Shown here: positions 33,576-44,800 of the stretch, piece after piece
How positions within the stretch are numbered: position 1 is the first letter of the stretch
Layout: each line of letters starts with the position of its first letter
Assembly: GCA_965112735.1 (NCBI GenBank)
Contig: OZ218952.1
Coordinates: 4,092,001-4,156,000, forward strand
Source of the DNA: Phaeosaccion multiseriatum
Taxonomy: Eukaryota > Ochrophyta, other classes
Reading direction: 5' to 3'
DNA: 64,000 nt
Notes under the pieces: model-generated
The model's input: the letters and a program-made list of their open reading frames with translations, nothing else
Told to the model about the DNA's origin: nothing
Databases searched by the model: none
Translations under genes and position numbers: made by a program

Positions 33576-36273
33576 ATGGGCGGAAGGGACACCACCCAAA
33601 GCTTGGCCCGCTTCTTTGGAGCTGTCAATTCGGCAGTGGACATGCAGGATGGGCCCAACTTGGCCACGTGCCTGGAGCTGGGGTGTGGGCACCCTGTAGG
33701 GAAGGGCGGGTGGATAGATGACGCTGCTGCTGCTGCCATGGCGTCGCCAGACGGCGTGGAGGCCCTTTGCTCGCAGTACATCAAGAATCAGGCGTTCCGT
33801 GACGTTGTCGCGGCGGTACTGAAGAGCAGAGACGCTCGGAGTAGAGGGAGGCATGAAGACGCCTTCATGAGCTACACTGTCGGATTCAAGTGAGTCTGTG
33901 AGTCTCGGATGAGGCAGATCGGGCGACAAAAAGGACGTCCTCTACGGAGTCAATGTCACTCTTTGTGGACACGTGGAGGGGGGGGGGCGGGGGTCCCATT
34001 CCCAAAAGAGGACACTCACATTATATGTATTTCCCTTCTCATCATCGCTCCCTCCCTCGCCTCTCCGTCCACCCACCCACCCACACCCCCCTCAAGCAAA
34101 TTCACCGATGAGGTGTTTCGCAAGTGCGAACGCGAGAACTGGTTCATGCCCGCCATGCATGCCTTCGCCAGAGACCTGCGTCTGTCCGCCGAGGCGGCCG
34201 ACAAGGAGGCCAAGGAGGACGTGGGGGGGGGTGCAACAGGGAAGGGGCAGAACAAGAGGAAGAAGGGCGACGAAGGCAAACACCACCTCCGAGACGCGGC
34301 CAACGTAGTGCAAAACGCCTTTCGCTATGCCACCAATGACAGAACGCCCATTACGGACAGCAAGAGCAAAAAGGCGGGCTCTCTGTATCTGGTGTGTCAA
34401 ATGTTCAAAATCTACTTTAGGCTCAACCTGCTGCGGCAGTGCAAGGTATGTGAGGACGAGAGAGAGAGAGAGAAGGGGAGAGAGGGGGGAAGAGGGAGAG
34501 AGAGAGAGGAGGTAGAGAGAGAAAGACGAGAGAGAGAAGATAGAGAGTGGGAGAGAGAAGAGAGAGAAATGAGAGAGAAGAGAAAGGCGGGCATGACATG
34601 ACGATGCTCCTCATCGTGAGTGTACAGCGGTGGCAGAGGAGCATTTTCTGCCCGAGCGTTTGATTGATTCAAGTGGGTGGGCCGGTGAATCCAAGCGGCG
34701 TATCAACCGGCCATCCGATTGCTTGTGTACATCCCGTCTCTGCTCGATATCTTGGCAACTTCACAACCCGTCCTGTCTCTGTCACCGCAGTTCTGCATCA
34801 GCGCGATGGACAAGTACATTCTGGACACCGATGCGCGCTGCTTCGACAAGGCCGATCTCATCACCTACCGCTTCTACACGGGGCGGCTCAAGCTCTTCGA
34901 GGATCAGGTGAGGCTCCTGCTGCAGTTGGGTGTGCGACGCTGTTCACAGGCCACGCTGCTGCTGCTGCTGCTGCTTCCGTTGTGATACGTCAAGCCATGT
35001 TGCACACATTCAGTATACCCAAGGACATGTCACCCCCCTGCCCGCCCTTTCTCACCCTCGTCCTGCCCTCCTCCTGCTCTCTTTCTCCTCTTCGCGCCCC
35101 CTTTCCCTCCCATCCCCTCTCCCTCCCTCCCCCTCCCCTCCCTTCCACTCCCCTCCTCTCCTCCCCTCCCCCTCGCCTTCACCTTCCCAACCACCCAATC
35201 CTAACCACACCAGTTCGACGACGCAGAGACGCACCTGGACTTTTGCCTCAAGCACTGCCACAAGGACGCCTTCCACAACAAGCGCCGCATCCTCACCTAC
35301 CTCGTGCCCATCAAGCTCTACCTTGGCAAGCTCCCCACCCGAGCCCTACTGGACAAGTACCAACTCAACGAGTTCAAGAGCATCGTGGCGGCGGTCAAGA
35401 GCGGCGATCTCAAGGGGTTCAACTCAGGCCTGGACGATTGTCAGGAGCTGTTTATTAGGAAGGGCACTTTTCTGCTGTTGGAGAAGGTAAGGTGGCCCTC
35501 CTAAGGTGTTTCTCTCTCTGTGTGTGTGTGTGTGTCCCAGACTCAACCTGTTCATTGCTGCGTCTACACATTGCAAACAAGCAGCTCTGCCCCCGAGCAG
35601 AGTGGTGAATTACATTTCCTTCCACCAATCAAGGACTCCAACACCTTGCCCTCTACAACTCACAGGTGCGCACGCTTGTGTACCGCAATCTGTTCAAGAA
35701 GATCGCCTCTATTGCCAACACGCATCAAATCAGACTCAGCCTACTCGAGCAGGTGAGTGGGTAGGGAAAGGGAGGGGTGGGGCCCCCTCGCTCACAGAGA
35801 GGGCTCGAAGGCGTCTCAAGTCAAGGCGGAGGAGGCATGTAGCTTGCGCTACGATAACTCTCCTGAAGGGTGCCCCACTCTGCTACTGCTTGGACGGAGT
35901 GTTCCCTCCGTCCAATCGCAACTCTCTTGCCCCACACGCCCTTGCTCTCCCTGCCAAGCCACTGACATATCTCTCTCTCTCTCATCTCCTCGCTCTCTTC
36001 ACTCTTTCTTTCTGTCTCTCTCTTCCTCTCCCTCCCTCCCTCCCTCTGTCTCTCCATGACCACCCCATGACCACCTACCCACCCACCCACACCCTTCAAC
36101 CTCAGGCCCTGCGCGCCATGGGCATGGAAGACATGGAGCTTGCCGAGGTTGAGTGCATCCTCGCCAACCTCATCTTCAGAGGCATCATCAAGGGGTACAT
36201 TGCGCACAAGCAGCAGGTGCTGGTTCTGTCCAAGAAGGGGCCCTTCCCCACGGACAGGGTGGTGCTCACATGA
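33576..36273 (+). CDS. PCID2: PCID2/Thp1-like PCI-domain subunit of TREX-2 mRNA-export complex
   Basis: PCID2 (yeast Thp1) binds nucleic acid with Sac3/GANP and Sem1 in TREX-2 at nuclear pores. Six exons agree in phase: 33576-33889, 34097-34445, 34791-34907, 35214-35486, 35666-35752 and 36106-36273, giving 435 residues (human PCID2 is about 400). Family blocks are continuous across the splices: 'LYLVCQMFKIYFRLNLLRQC', 'YRFYTGRLKLFEDQ', 'AETHLDFCLKHCHKDAFHNK', 'ILTYLVPIKLYLGKLPT', 'FIRKGTFLLLEK', 'VYRNLFKKI', 'AEVECILANLIFRGIIKGYI' and 'KQQVLVLSKKGPFP'. The last two are the PCI winged-helix part. The start is the first ATG in the open frame ('MGGRDTTQSLARFFGAVNSA'). Introns hold GA and CT tracts, such as GA repeats at 34458-34590. 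Confidence 0.9.
34458..34590 (+). repeat. GA-rich simple repeat in PCID2 intron
   Basis: Purine-only GAGA stretch just after the 5' splice site at 34446. It reads as Arg/Glu on one strand and Ser/Leu on the other and is not coding. Confidence 0.85.
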
Positions 36274-36513
36274 CACGCGTACACTGTGGCGTATGTGGGG
36301 CAGGGGCAGGGATATTGAGTAGTGGGCAGAGGCTATGCGTCCATCCCTCTCAAAATCAGTAATTACATCTATTTAAGAACTCGGCCGAGACTTTTTCTTC
36401 AGTCTGTCTTTCCGCTGTCTATTTTCCCGCCGCTACTGCTGGTGCTGCTGCTACCGCTGCTATCCCCGCTGCCCGCTCCAGCCGCTTTGCATCGATTGTA
36501 CTCTCCTACGAAC
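36274..36513. other. 3' intergenic space between convergent PCID2 and Pkr1-like genes
   Basis: 240 bp holding the two 3' ends. A CTG-rich stretch lies at about 36430-36475. No coding signal. Confidence 0.5.
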
Positions 36514-36935
36514 CTACATAGGATGGGGGGAAGTGTGGCGCGGGGAGATTGTTAGATACAGGGTCAGGGAATTCATCGGGAGGGACGAACGACGCATCAC
36601 ATTGCGCATCTCCAAAGTGAGAAAGCAACTGGTGGGTGGCGAATGACCCTTCGGACTCGCCTCCTCCTCGCCTCTGCCCACATCTGTCTGTATCACTCCC
36701 GAATGAGAGCTCCTTACCAGTTCAAAGATGCCATGAGGCCGCATCCTAGGCCACCCATGATCGTAATGTGAATGTTGCCCACCCCCATGACATGCAGCAC
36801 GGCAATGAGCCCGAAGAGGAGCACGAGCACACCGTTGATGAAGGGAAGCAGGATCAGAGACGAGTCCGGCCGGAGGAGGTGCCCGACCAGTCCGCCCATC
36901 TCTTCCGCTGGGCGCCCTGGTTGTCCTGGCGCCAT
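36514..36935 (-). CDS. PKR1: Pkr1-like V-ATPase assembly membrane protein
   Basis: Pkr1 is a small ER protein needed to assemble the V-ATPase membrane sector. Exon 1 (36935-36718) encodes 72 residues: a short hydrophilic start, 'GHLLRPDSSLILLPFINGVL', a first hydrophobic helix, the short turn GNIH (shared with yeast Pkr1) and a second hydrophobic helix ending 'GLMASLN'. Size, two-helix layout and the NIH turn fit Pkr1. A 5' splice site (GTAAGG) interrupts the codon after this point. The best downstream acceptor gives exon 2 at 36628-36514 and a total of 110 residues, but it turns the expected Trp into Cys, so the C-terminus is uncertain. Read without splicing, the frame ends at once (Trp-stop). 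It is convergent with PCID2. Together with the Rav1-like gene it makes two V-ATPase assembly factors in one window. Confidence 0.6.
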
Positions 36936-37307
36936 CTTTTGCGTGCGAATAGTCAGGAATACGAGCGAGAGGGCGAGGAAAAGGGGGGGAGGAGGCTTCA
37001 GACTTCATTGGAATTGGATCACCGAAGTGAGGAGGAAAGGAGAGTGGCCAAGAGGGTGATTTGGATCAGGCTCCGGCCGGTCTAACAAGACACAACCCAC
37101 TCCTCCCACAGTGGCAACAGCTTTGATCCGCGTCGCACCTCACTCACCTAGAATTCCCTCCCCTCTCCCTCTCGCCAAATTCTTCCGGGAGATATCCTCC
37201 AATATTACTTCCGACTTTAAAACTGCTGGCAGTCTCCCTGGTTGCTGCCTTGGTTTCTCTATAGTAAGAAAGTAGATGGGAGGAGTAAGGAGAGGGGAGG
37301 GGAAGGA
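36936..37307. other. Intergenic region up to the left palindrome boundary
   Basis: No gene seen. It holds the presumed promoter of the Pkr1-like gene. The unique sequence stops at about 37308, where similarity to the right arm begins; no target duplication or inverted terminal motif is visible at that edge. Confidence 0.5.
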
Positions 37308-37673
37308 GAGCAAAGGTCCTGATTTGAGAATCTGGGGCCCGAAAGTCTCACCGAAAAAAACGTTTGGAAATGAAAACCCGAAAAGCTCAGGCCCTTTCAG
37401 GAGGTACATTCAAAAACGGCTCCAGACGAGGGTTTCCGACCTTATTCTAAGCGGGTTTCCGAGACTGTATATGCGGTGAGTCTGGGAGGGCCCAAAGTCT
37501 CACCCTTACGTAAGGGAAAAATAGCCATCACCCCTAATATTAAGGGGTGTGGCGGTTCGGAGAGTTCACACTTGGGTTTATTACAGGGTTGGCATTTGAC
37601 TTGATTTAAGTATAGAAAAACGGCATGATGATTACGTAAGGTATCTGGCAAATATCGATATATTCGATTTTAC

Positions 37674-38255
37674 ATGTGCCATGCCTTTTTCGGAAGGAGG
37701 GTACAAAGTGCGTCCATGGACTCGTTACCCGCTCAACAAAAGAGTTGTATTTCTGACGCCTGGGATATCCTCGTTTGCTCACGGGCAAGAAATATGTGCG
37801 AAAATGAAAAGCACACAATGGACTCCGAAGATTCACGGGTTACCATCTACATTCTGCGCCTGGAGCACGGGAAGTGGTATTAGGGCAAGACCTCCAATCT
37901 GGAAGACAGGTTCATCGCGCATCGGGAGGTGAAGGCGTCCACGTGGACGCGCATGCATCGCCCCCTGGAGATATCCCAAAAGTACGAAGGGTGCTGCCCC
38001 TTCGACGAGGACAAGTATACCCTAGTGGCCATGCACATGTACGGGATCAACAATGTCCGCGGGGCGTCCTACGTGCAATTGGTTCTGTCCAGGTCCCAGG
38101 TACTGGAGATTACGCAGCGGATTCGCATGGCGAGCGACAGATGCGCCCAGTGCGGGGAGGGCGGACACTTCATACGCGACTGCTGTAGCGTCGGTGAGCC
38201 TTCGCTAACTTACTGTGACACACACTCTATGTCTCTTCACTCTCACTCCTGGTGA
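37674..38255 (+). pseudogene. GIY-YIG nuclease / CCHC zinc-knuckle gene broken by a stop codon (left arm)
   Basis: One continuous frame reads 'SRVTIYILRLEHGKWY', TAG at 37881-37883, then 'GKTSNLEDRFIAHREVKAST'. That is the GIY-YIG core with the expected Val between Tyr and Gly replaced by a stop. Downstream follow 'YGINNVRGASYVQLVLS' and the zinc knuckle 'CAQCGEGGHFIRDC' (CX2CX4HX4C). Such nuclease-plus-knuckle proteins are known from mobile DNA and protist genomes. The identical stop in the right arm shows the break predates the arm duplication. A 5' splice site (GTGAGC) after the knuckle at about 38193 suggests a former intron. What the intact gene did is not clear. Confidence 0.65.
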
Positions 38256-38484
38256 GGCAGAGACACTAAGGCTTTATTGCAAGAACGCGAGTAATTTATT
38301 CTTAGCATTACTGGTGGGTTTCCGAAACGTCATGAATGAGTGCTCTACTCCACAGTCCCCCTTTAAGAAGCTTGATAGGAAACTATCCTGTCGAGCTATA
38401 GGAAAAAAAGGAGGAAAAAACGAGTGAGAAGACATCGTGAGAAAAACGTGCGAAGGAAAACTCCAAACAAAACAAGAAAAAATA

Positions 38485-38751
38485 TCACACACGCAGCTTG
38501 TGCATGTGCAACAGGTCACGTTTGACCGTGGGAGAGAGCTTCATCTTCCGGAGGTATTGCTGCATGGTAGCAACAGGCATATCCCCCATCAGTAGGTGAA
38601 GAGGCTCCCAAGTGCGTTCGTCGGCTTCAAAACCAAGCCAATGAACTAGAACTTCGTATTCACCTTGTTCCTTGTGGAGTGTGACGAAGGAGTCGATCTG
38701 ATACTTTGCCAGGCTATCTGAGCCGTGCTCACGCCCCTCCTCTCTTCTTCT
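38485..38751 (-). pseudogene. Chromodomain fragment, probably from a Ty3/gypsy-type retroelement (left arm)
   Basis: The minus strand is open from just after a TAG to a TGA at 38485 and reads 'KYQIDSFVTLHKEQGEYEVL' then 'VHWLGFEADERTWEPLHLLM'. This is the chromodomain pattern (aromatic cage plus W-E-P-L) found at the C-terminus of chromovirus integrases. There is no ATG, and no integrase or reverse transcriptase is visible nearby, so it is a leftover end or an exon of an unseen gene. Confidence 0.6.
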
Positions 38752-38896
38752 CTACCCCCTTACTCCCTTTCTGGCTTGAGAAGCTGGACGTTCTGGCCTC
38801 ACGCGGCAGTGTCAGCTTCAGTTTCAGAGGCAACCCCCCCCTCCTTTCGAAAGTCAGAGAATCAGTGACTTACTAAGCCTGACTGACTTCAGATAC

Positions 38897-41800
38897 TCAG
38901 GTGAGAGACAGCCACACACGGACCTTGAGCCTCCCGTCGGTGCCAGGCTCGTCCATGAAGGCATTCCTCCGATGTGCCACAATGTGGTTGTTGGCAATGC
39001 CAATGTCTCCCCGCTTGAAGGCCTGATTGAAGCGACATTCTTCCCAAAGAGCCTTCTCGAGTTCAATAGTGGCAATTTGGGTGAGGGGCGACAGTTTGTA
39101 GCCAGCCTTGCGATGGCCACTCTCCAACCATTCCTGAATGAAGCGGAAACTCATTTGGCGAGAGGAGTCTCGGTAGTCGAAGATGGGGTAGCTGTTGAGA
39201 CGAATGCGCTGCCGAAGCACGGCCGGGGAGCGGGACAGGAGTAAGAAAAAGTCTTTCGGGTTGACACGGGACCCACTCCCGAAGCCTTCTACCCCACGCT
39301 CAAGGATGTCCCGGACGAGAGGCCTGCGGAGTTCGTAGAGGAGGAAAGCAGGCAGCCGATTCTGTAACCGATGCCAAGCGTTACACGCCGATGCCATTTG
39401 GAACTCTCCTCCCTGTGAGGCGGGGCGGACGCAGAGCAGTCCCACACAGTCAGGCATCCAGTCCCTGCTAGAGCCGTCCGTGTGCCAGCCGCACTCGCTG
39501 TTCACGGCCGAAAAGAGCACATTATCTTTGCTGGCGTCCAGGCCGCGATTGCGCACCTGGTGTGCATCGAAGCACGCGAGGCGGGGAGGGAGGGGCGGGG
39601 CAGTCACGGGGGCAGGAGAGCAGCACAACGGACGAGAAGGAAGGAACGATCACCGTCAGTCAAAGGGATTTTGAAGCAGCCGGAAGAGAGTGAGTGTGGT
39701 GGGACGGAGGAAGGGACGAAGGGGGGCCAGGGAGGGGAAAGGGAAGGGAGCGAGGGAGTAAGGCAGACAGGTAGGCAGGAGGGCAGACAAGCAGCAATAG
39801 GAAAGCGTTTGGAATTGTGGACAGCAAAGCCCGCAAGCAACCCGGACGGTGGGCGGGGGGGTGTCAGAACAGTGGGTGGGGTGAGCGTGTGGGCGACACT
39901 CACGTCGAATAGACGGCCACGCGTGTCGTTTATCTTGGCCACGGAGCTGGCGAGGATGAAAAAGCACAGCTTGGCGAACTTCTCCCGGTGGAGCTCATCC
40001 GTCTCGTGCATGCTGTCTATGTCGAGGCCCCGAATCAGAATGTTGCCCGACTTGACCATGAGCTGCTTGGCGACAAAGTATCCGAATCGTCGCGTCTCAG
40101 CCAGGGGCCACACGTCCCCTGGGGTATAAGTCTCATGGTCGATGCCCTTGGCCAGCAGAGCACGCGCAGATCCATACAACTCGTCAAGCACCCCTTGCGG
40201 CAGGTGCAGCACAAACTCCGAGTCGCGCAGCATTTCGTTCCAGATGACCTCCTGTGGCGGCAGCATGAACTTGACGCTGGAGGCAAGGGCGGGCAGGATG
40301 CGTCCATCGGCACCCCGGCTACACAAAATGCGGTCGATCTCCTCGTCCGTGGTGTCGGTACCCAAGGCACCGTCCGTGCCGGCCTGCTCCAGGGCCACAG
40401 TTTTTCGCGCACCAATGCACATGTGAAGGGGTACCCCTTCCAAGGGCGCAAAGAAGTCGGAACTCGCCGCCAGGGTGGAGTCCACGGTGAGCTCCTTCAC
40501 CATCGGCGCGGTCGTGAAGCCCACTTCCTGCAGGAAGTTGAAATAGTCTTCCACCCTCTGTCGGGTTGTTGTTGCCGTTTTGTGTGTGTGCGTGCGTTCG
40601 TGTGTGTTGTTGTGGGCGTCTCAGTCTCAGTTTGTACCCGACAAATCAATCGAGGAGCGGTCTTTGTGCTGAAAGTGGGCGTGTTGGTTTTACAGGTCGG
40701 AGGTCAACAGGGTGGAGGGCAGTAGAAACAAGAGGAACAGGTGCTGCACGCATCCACACAAACGCGCACACACGCACAAACGCATGCAGAAGCATGCATA
40801 CACACATGTATACACACACACACGTACACGCACGCACCTTGTGGAAGTTCCGCACGTTGAGGCTGCCGCCGTCGGTTCTGTAGATCTTTCCCTCGAGGCA
40901 TTGGTCCATAGCGTTAAAGTAGTTCTGCTGCTCGGTGGGGCGCTTCCAATGGAAAGGAGGAACGTGCTCTCGCTGCCACCAGGGGGAACATGGGTGGGGC
41001 ACCGAGAAGATGAAGTGTCCTCCGTCCTTTAGCAGCCGCTGGACGTCGTGACCAACCTGAGTCGGGCGGGCGGGCAGGGGTTGCGGTGGTGGTGGGGGTG
41101 GTTGTGGATGTGGTGAGCTGGTGAGAGGGGCGACCGGGAGAGGCGCCGTGCGAGTGAGTGCCCGTCAATAGGTACGATGTGATGTGCGGGAATGTGTGCT
41201 TGTGTGGGAGGAGAGGCAGTTGGGGGGGTGGCGATGTAAAAGGACCACAGGTACGAGCCTTCATACAGGTCTTCCTTGACGACCCGACCGAGCAACATGA
41301 GGAGACATGTGACAGCGCGCACGCACACACACACACCAACACACACACCCAAACACATGCGCGCACGCACACACGCACTCTCGCACACGCACACAAACAC
41401 GTATACACACGCACACACACGCGCACACGCACACACACACACACACACGCACATACATACACACACACACGCACATACATACACAAACACGCAAAGACAT
41501 ACACACCCTACCTGCTTCATATCCTCGATGGTCATGTAGTTGAAGAGGAACACGGCGACAATAACGTCGAACGATTCCTCAATGGTTTGGAACTGTCGCC
41601 CGAGCAACCCTGCCTCTCTTTGTAGCGTCTGGACGAGGCTGCGGGAGTCGCCTGCCACATACTTGATATTGCCCAGGGGTGAAGCCTCCTCCGCGGCTTT
41701 GGCTTTTTCAATCATATCGGAAGAGATATCGATGCCGATGATGTCTTTCGCCCCCATCTCCGAGAGAATACGTGCACAGTATCCCTCGCCACAGCCCACG

Positions 41801-44800
41801 TCCAAGACGGAGGCTCCCTGAATGAAAGGCTTGCACATGTTGAAGAGGGCAGGGCGGCCGGTGAAGTCCGAAAGGCAGGAGGGCTCACGTCTTGCCCATG
41901 CGTTGCTCTGCTCATCGTACAGCTCGGACACGCTCTTGCCTGCGGTGGCCTCGCTGAACAAGCCTTGGGCTCCTCCTCCCCCTGCCCCGTCCTTCTCATC
42001 GACACCACCAATACCCTTTCCCTCCTTCACAGACACCGCGGGTGCGAGCGGGCATCCACTGCCATCGCCCCCACCTTTTCCCATGGCCGCACAAGGCGCG
42101 GAGGACTTGCCTTTTTCAGCCTCGGCCTTGGCTTCTCCTAGAGCCTCTGTGATGGCGAATGGACAGCCCCCTCCCACCGGCGGGCGCGGGAGTGGCGGCG
42201 ACACCGCCGAGGGCGAGTTCGACTCCGGGTCCACAGGCATCTTGTTAGCCCGCGCCAGCAGGCCATCCCACATGACGGACCGCGCTCTCAACGCAAGCTT
42301 TGCCCCACGGAACACGGCCTCTCGCGCCTCCTTGTCGTTCCCGGTGAGCTTCACGACAACATTCAGCAAGGTGGTCCCGTGCTCATCATCGCAGATGGTG
42401 TGCAGAGGGAAGAAGACGAAGGCCTGCTCGTCTCCGAAGACCTGTTTGAGCCCGCTGTAAATGAGCGGGTAAATGACTGGCACGAGCAGCTCTGCCCCGT
42501 ACGCGAAGGCCCCCAGCGCTTGATGTGGAGAGGACTCTGCGATTTCGGTCATGGTCTTGGTGAAGACATCTCCAGGGCCCTCCTCCTGCCCTCCTCCTCT
42601 TTCTCCTCCCTCCTTCTTGGTATCATCTCCCCCCGTGGCCCTCTCCGTCACGAGTTTGACGAGATTCTCAAACAGCTCGGTGTGAGGAATACCGTCGAAG
42701 GAGGCAACTGAATAGCCCTTCGCTTGTAGTTTGAGGCTCGCCTCGGGATCTACCAGCCCTTCCTCCTCCTTCTGATCGCTTTCGACCATGTCACGGAGCT
42801 CTGCAGGTGGGGTTAGGGCAAGGACGACACGGGACAAGGAGAGGGGAGGGGGAGAAGGAGGGGGGGGCGGAGGGAGAAGAAGGGGGGGTGGAGGAGGGGG
42901 GGGGCGGGAGACGGAGACGGAGACAAGGGAGAGGGAGAGACAGAGGCGAAAGGGAGAGGGATGGAGAGGGAGAGGTAGAGGGGAGATGGAGAGGGAGAGC
43001 AGAAGGAGACAGGGAAGGGAGAGGGGGAGGGCGGGGATTAGAGGGGAGAGGGAGAGGGAGGGGAAATGGAGAGGGAGAAGGGGGGGAAGTGGAGAGGGAG
43101 AGGGGAGACGGAGAGGGAGAGCAGACGGGAGAAGGAGACAAGGAAGGGAGAGGAAGAGAGGGCGGCCATGACAAGGTGGGATTTGCCGTAATCATCACAC
43201 GGGTCAAGGAGGATGAGGACTGCAGCACTGCTGCAGAGTTTCGTGTCGGTATTGTAACAGACACAAAAGGCAGGGTTTGATAGAGTGGTGGAGGGGGAAA
43301 CAGCCTGTACATTGTACATTCACTCACTCACTCTGTCTCTCTCTCTCTCACACACACGTGCTCACTCTCTCTCTGTCTCTCACACACGCCCACAGACACA
43401 CGCGCGCACACCCAACCAAACAAGCGCATGAACACACACACGTTTTTACACCCTTACACACACTCACACATACACACAATTTTCCACCCTCACACACACA
43501 CACTCATACACACACACATTTACACGCCCACGCACACACACACACAACACACACGCATCTGCTTTGCGTCCACCTCCTCCTCACTCTCCTCCCCTCGCCC
43601 AAGGCAATGCTATCCATGGCAGCGTACCTGGGCAAGCCATTTGGCTCGTGATTTTCTTGCTGAGCTCAAGGAAGCTGCGCGAGTACTTGCGATACTCTGT
43701 CACAAAGTCGAGGCACGCCCTTCGCGGGTGCATGAAGCTTGTTCCTCTACCGAACCGCTTGAGGTACTCGTGCGTGCTGGCCGGGTGGTGCAGTCCCGCT
43801 CTCAGGACGTAGTCGGCGAACGCTTCCCCCGTGGTGACTTCAGGGTTGAGATACGGCTGGTCCTGTCCGTATTCGACCATCCTTCCCACCGCCAGATTAG
43901 GGCTTGGAGTGGGTGGTGAATGTGGTCGGTGGGTTTGGCGGTGTGGATTGGTGGTGGTGGGGGTGGTGGCAGTGGTCGTGGCAAGGGGCGGTGTGTGGTG
44001 GAAATGGCGATAGTGGCGGAGGCAGTCGTCGGTGGTGGTGGTGGTGGTGGTGGCGGTTGTGGTGGCGATGATGGTGGCGGCAGTGGATGAAGAGACCGAG
44101 CGTAGGGAAGAAACAACGAAACAACACACAGAAATAAGCACAACAAGCGCAAGCGCAACAACATCCACAAGAAGAAACCACCAACCATCACTACACAGCC
44201 ACCGCAGTCAGTCATTCAGTCATTCAGTCTGACCACCCACCCACCCATCGTGCAACTGCAGGAGGGGGCAGGGTCAGCAGGCTGCCACTTACTCGTTTAG
44301 GAGGTCCTTACGCTCACTCGCGGTCATCATGGTGTAGTAGATGAGGTCAAAGAGCGTGGTCCACTGCTTCTTCTCCTCTTGTGAAATGTCCACTGGCATG
44401 GCTTTAAAGAAGCTGGTGAGGAGGGAGTGGAAATGCTCTTGCGTAACGCCCATCTCAATGTGCTTGACACCCAGGCGCTGCAGGCGGGGAATCCACTCCT
44501 CAAAGGACTCCAAAGAGTAGACGATCTGCTGGAGGAGGAGGAACACAGGCTTGACGTTGGCATTGAGGTTGGCATTGAAGAGCGGGATGGTCTCCGGGTG
44601 CGACTTGAAGAGGTTGCCCAGCCAATGCCGGGAGAAGCGCAGCAGCTCGTCCGGGTCTTCCCAGCACTTCATGACGCGGTCCAGGCTGTGCTCGAGCGAA
44701 GACTGGTCGAGATTGTGGGCAATGTACGTCTTCTCTTGATTGGTCTTGTTCTTGACTTCACTGTCGGGTGTGCTGATACCCTTCATTTGCATAAAGGCCG

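Noticed and set aside
38815-38835. CTGAAA-like motif at the arm ends as a transposon terminus
   Set aside because: No inverted repeat or target duplication is associated with it; it lies inside both arms.
41261-41506. Cys/Val-rich frames over the CA repeats (also 49912-50157)
   Set aside because: Translation of an intronic dinucleotide repeat; splice sites flank it in the fusion gene.
42788-43280. Gly/Arg/Glu-rich frames over the purine tract of the left arm
   Set aside because: Intronic GGGAGA tract; frames are compositional.
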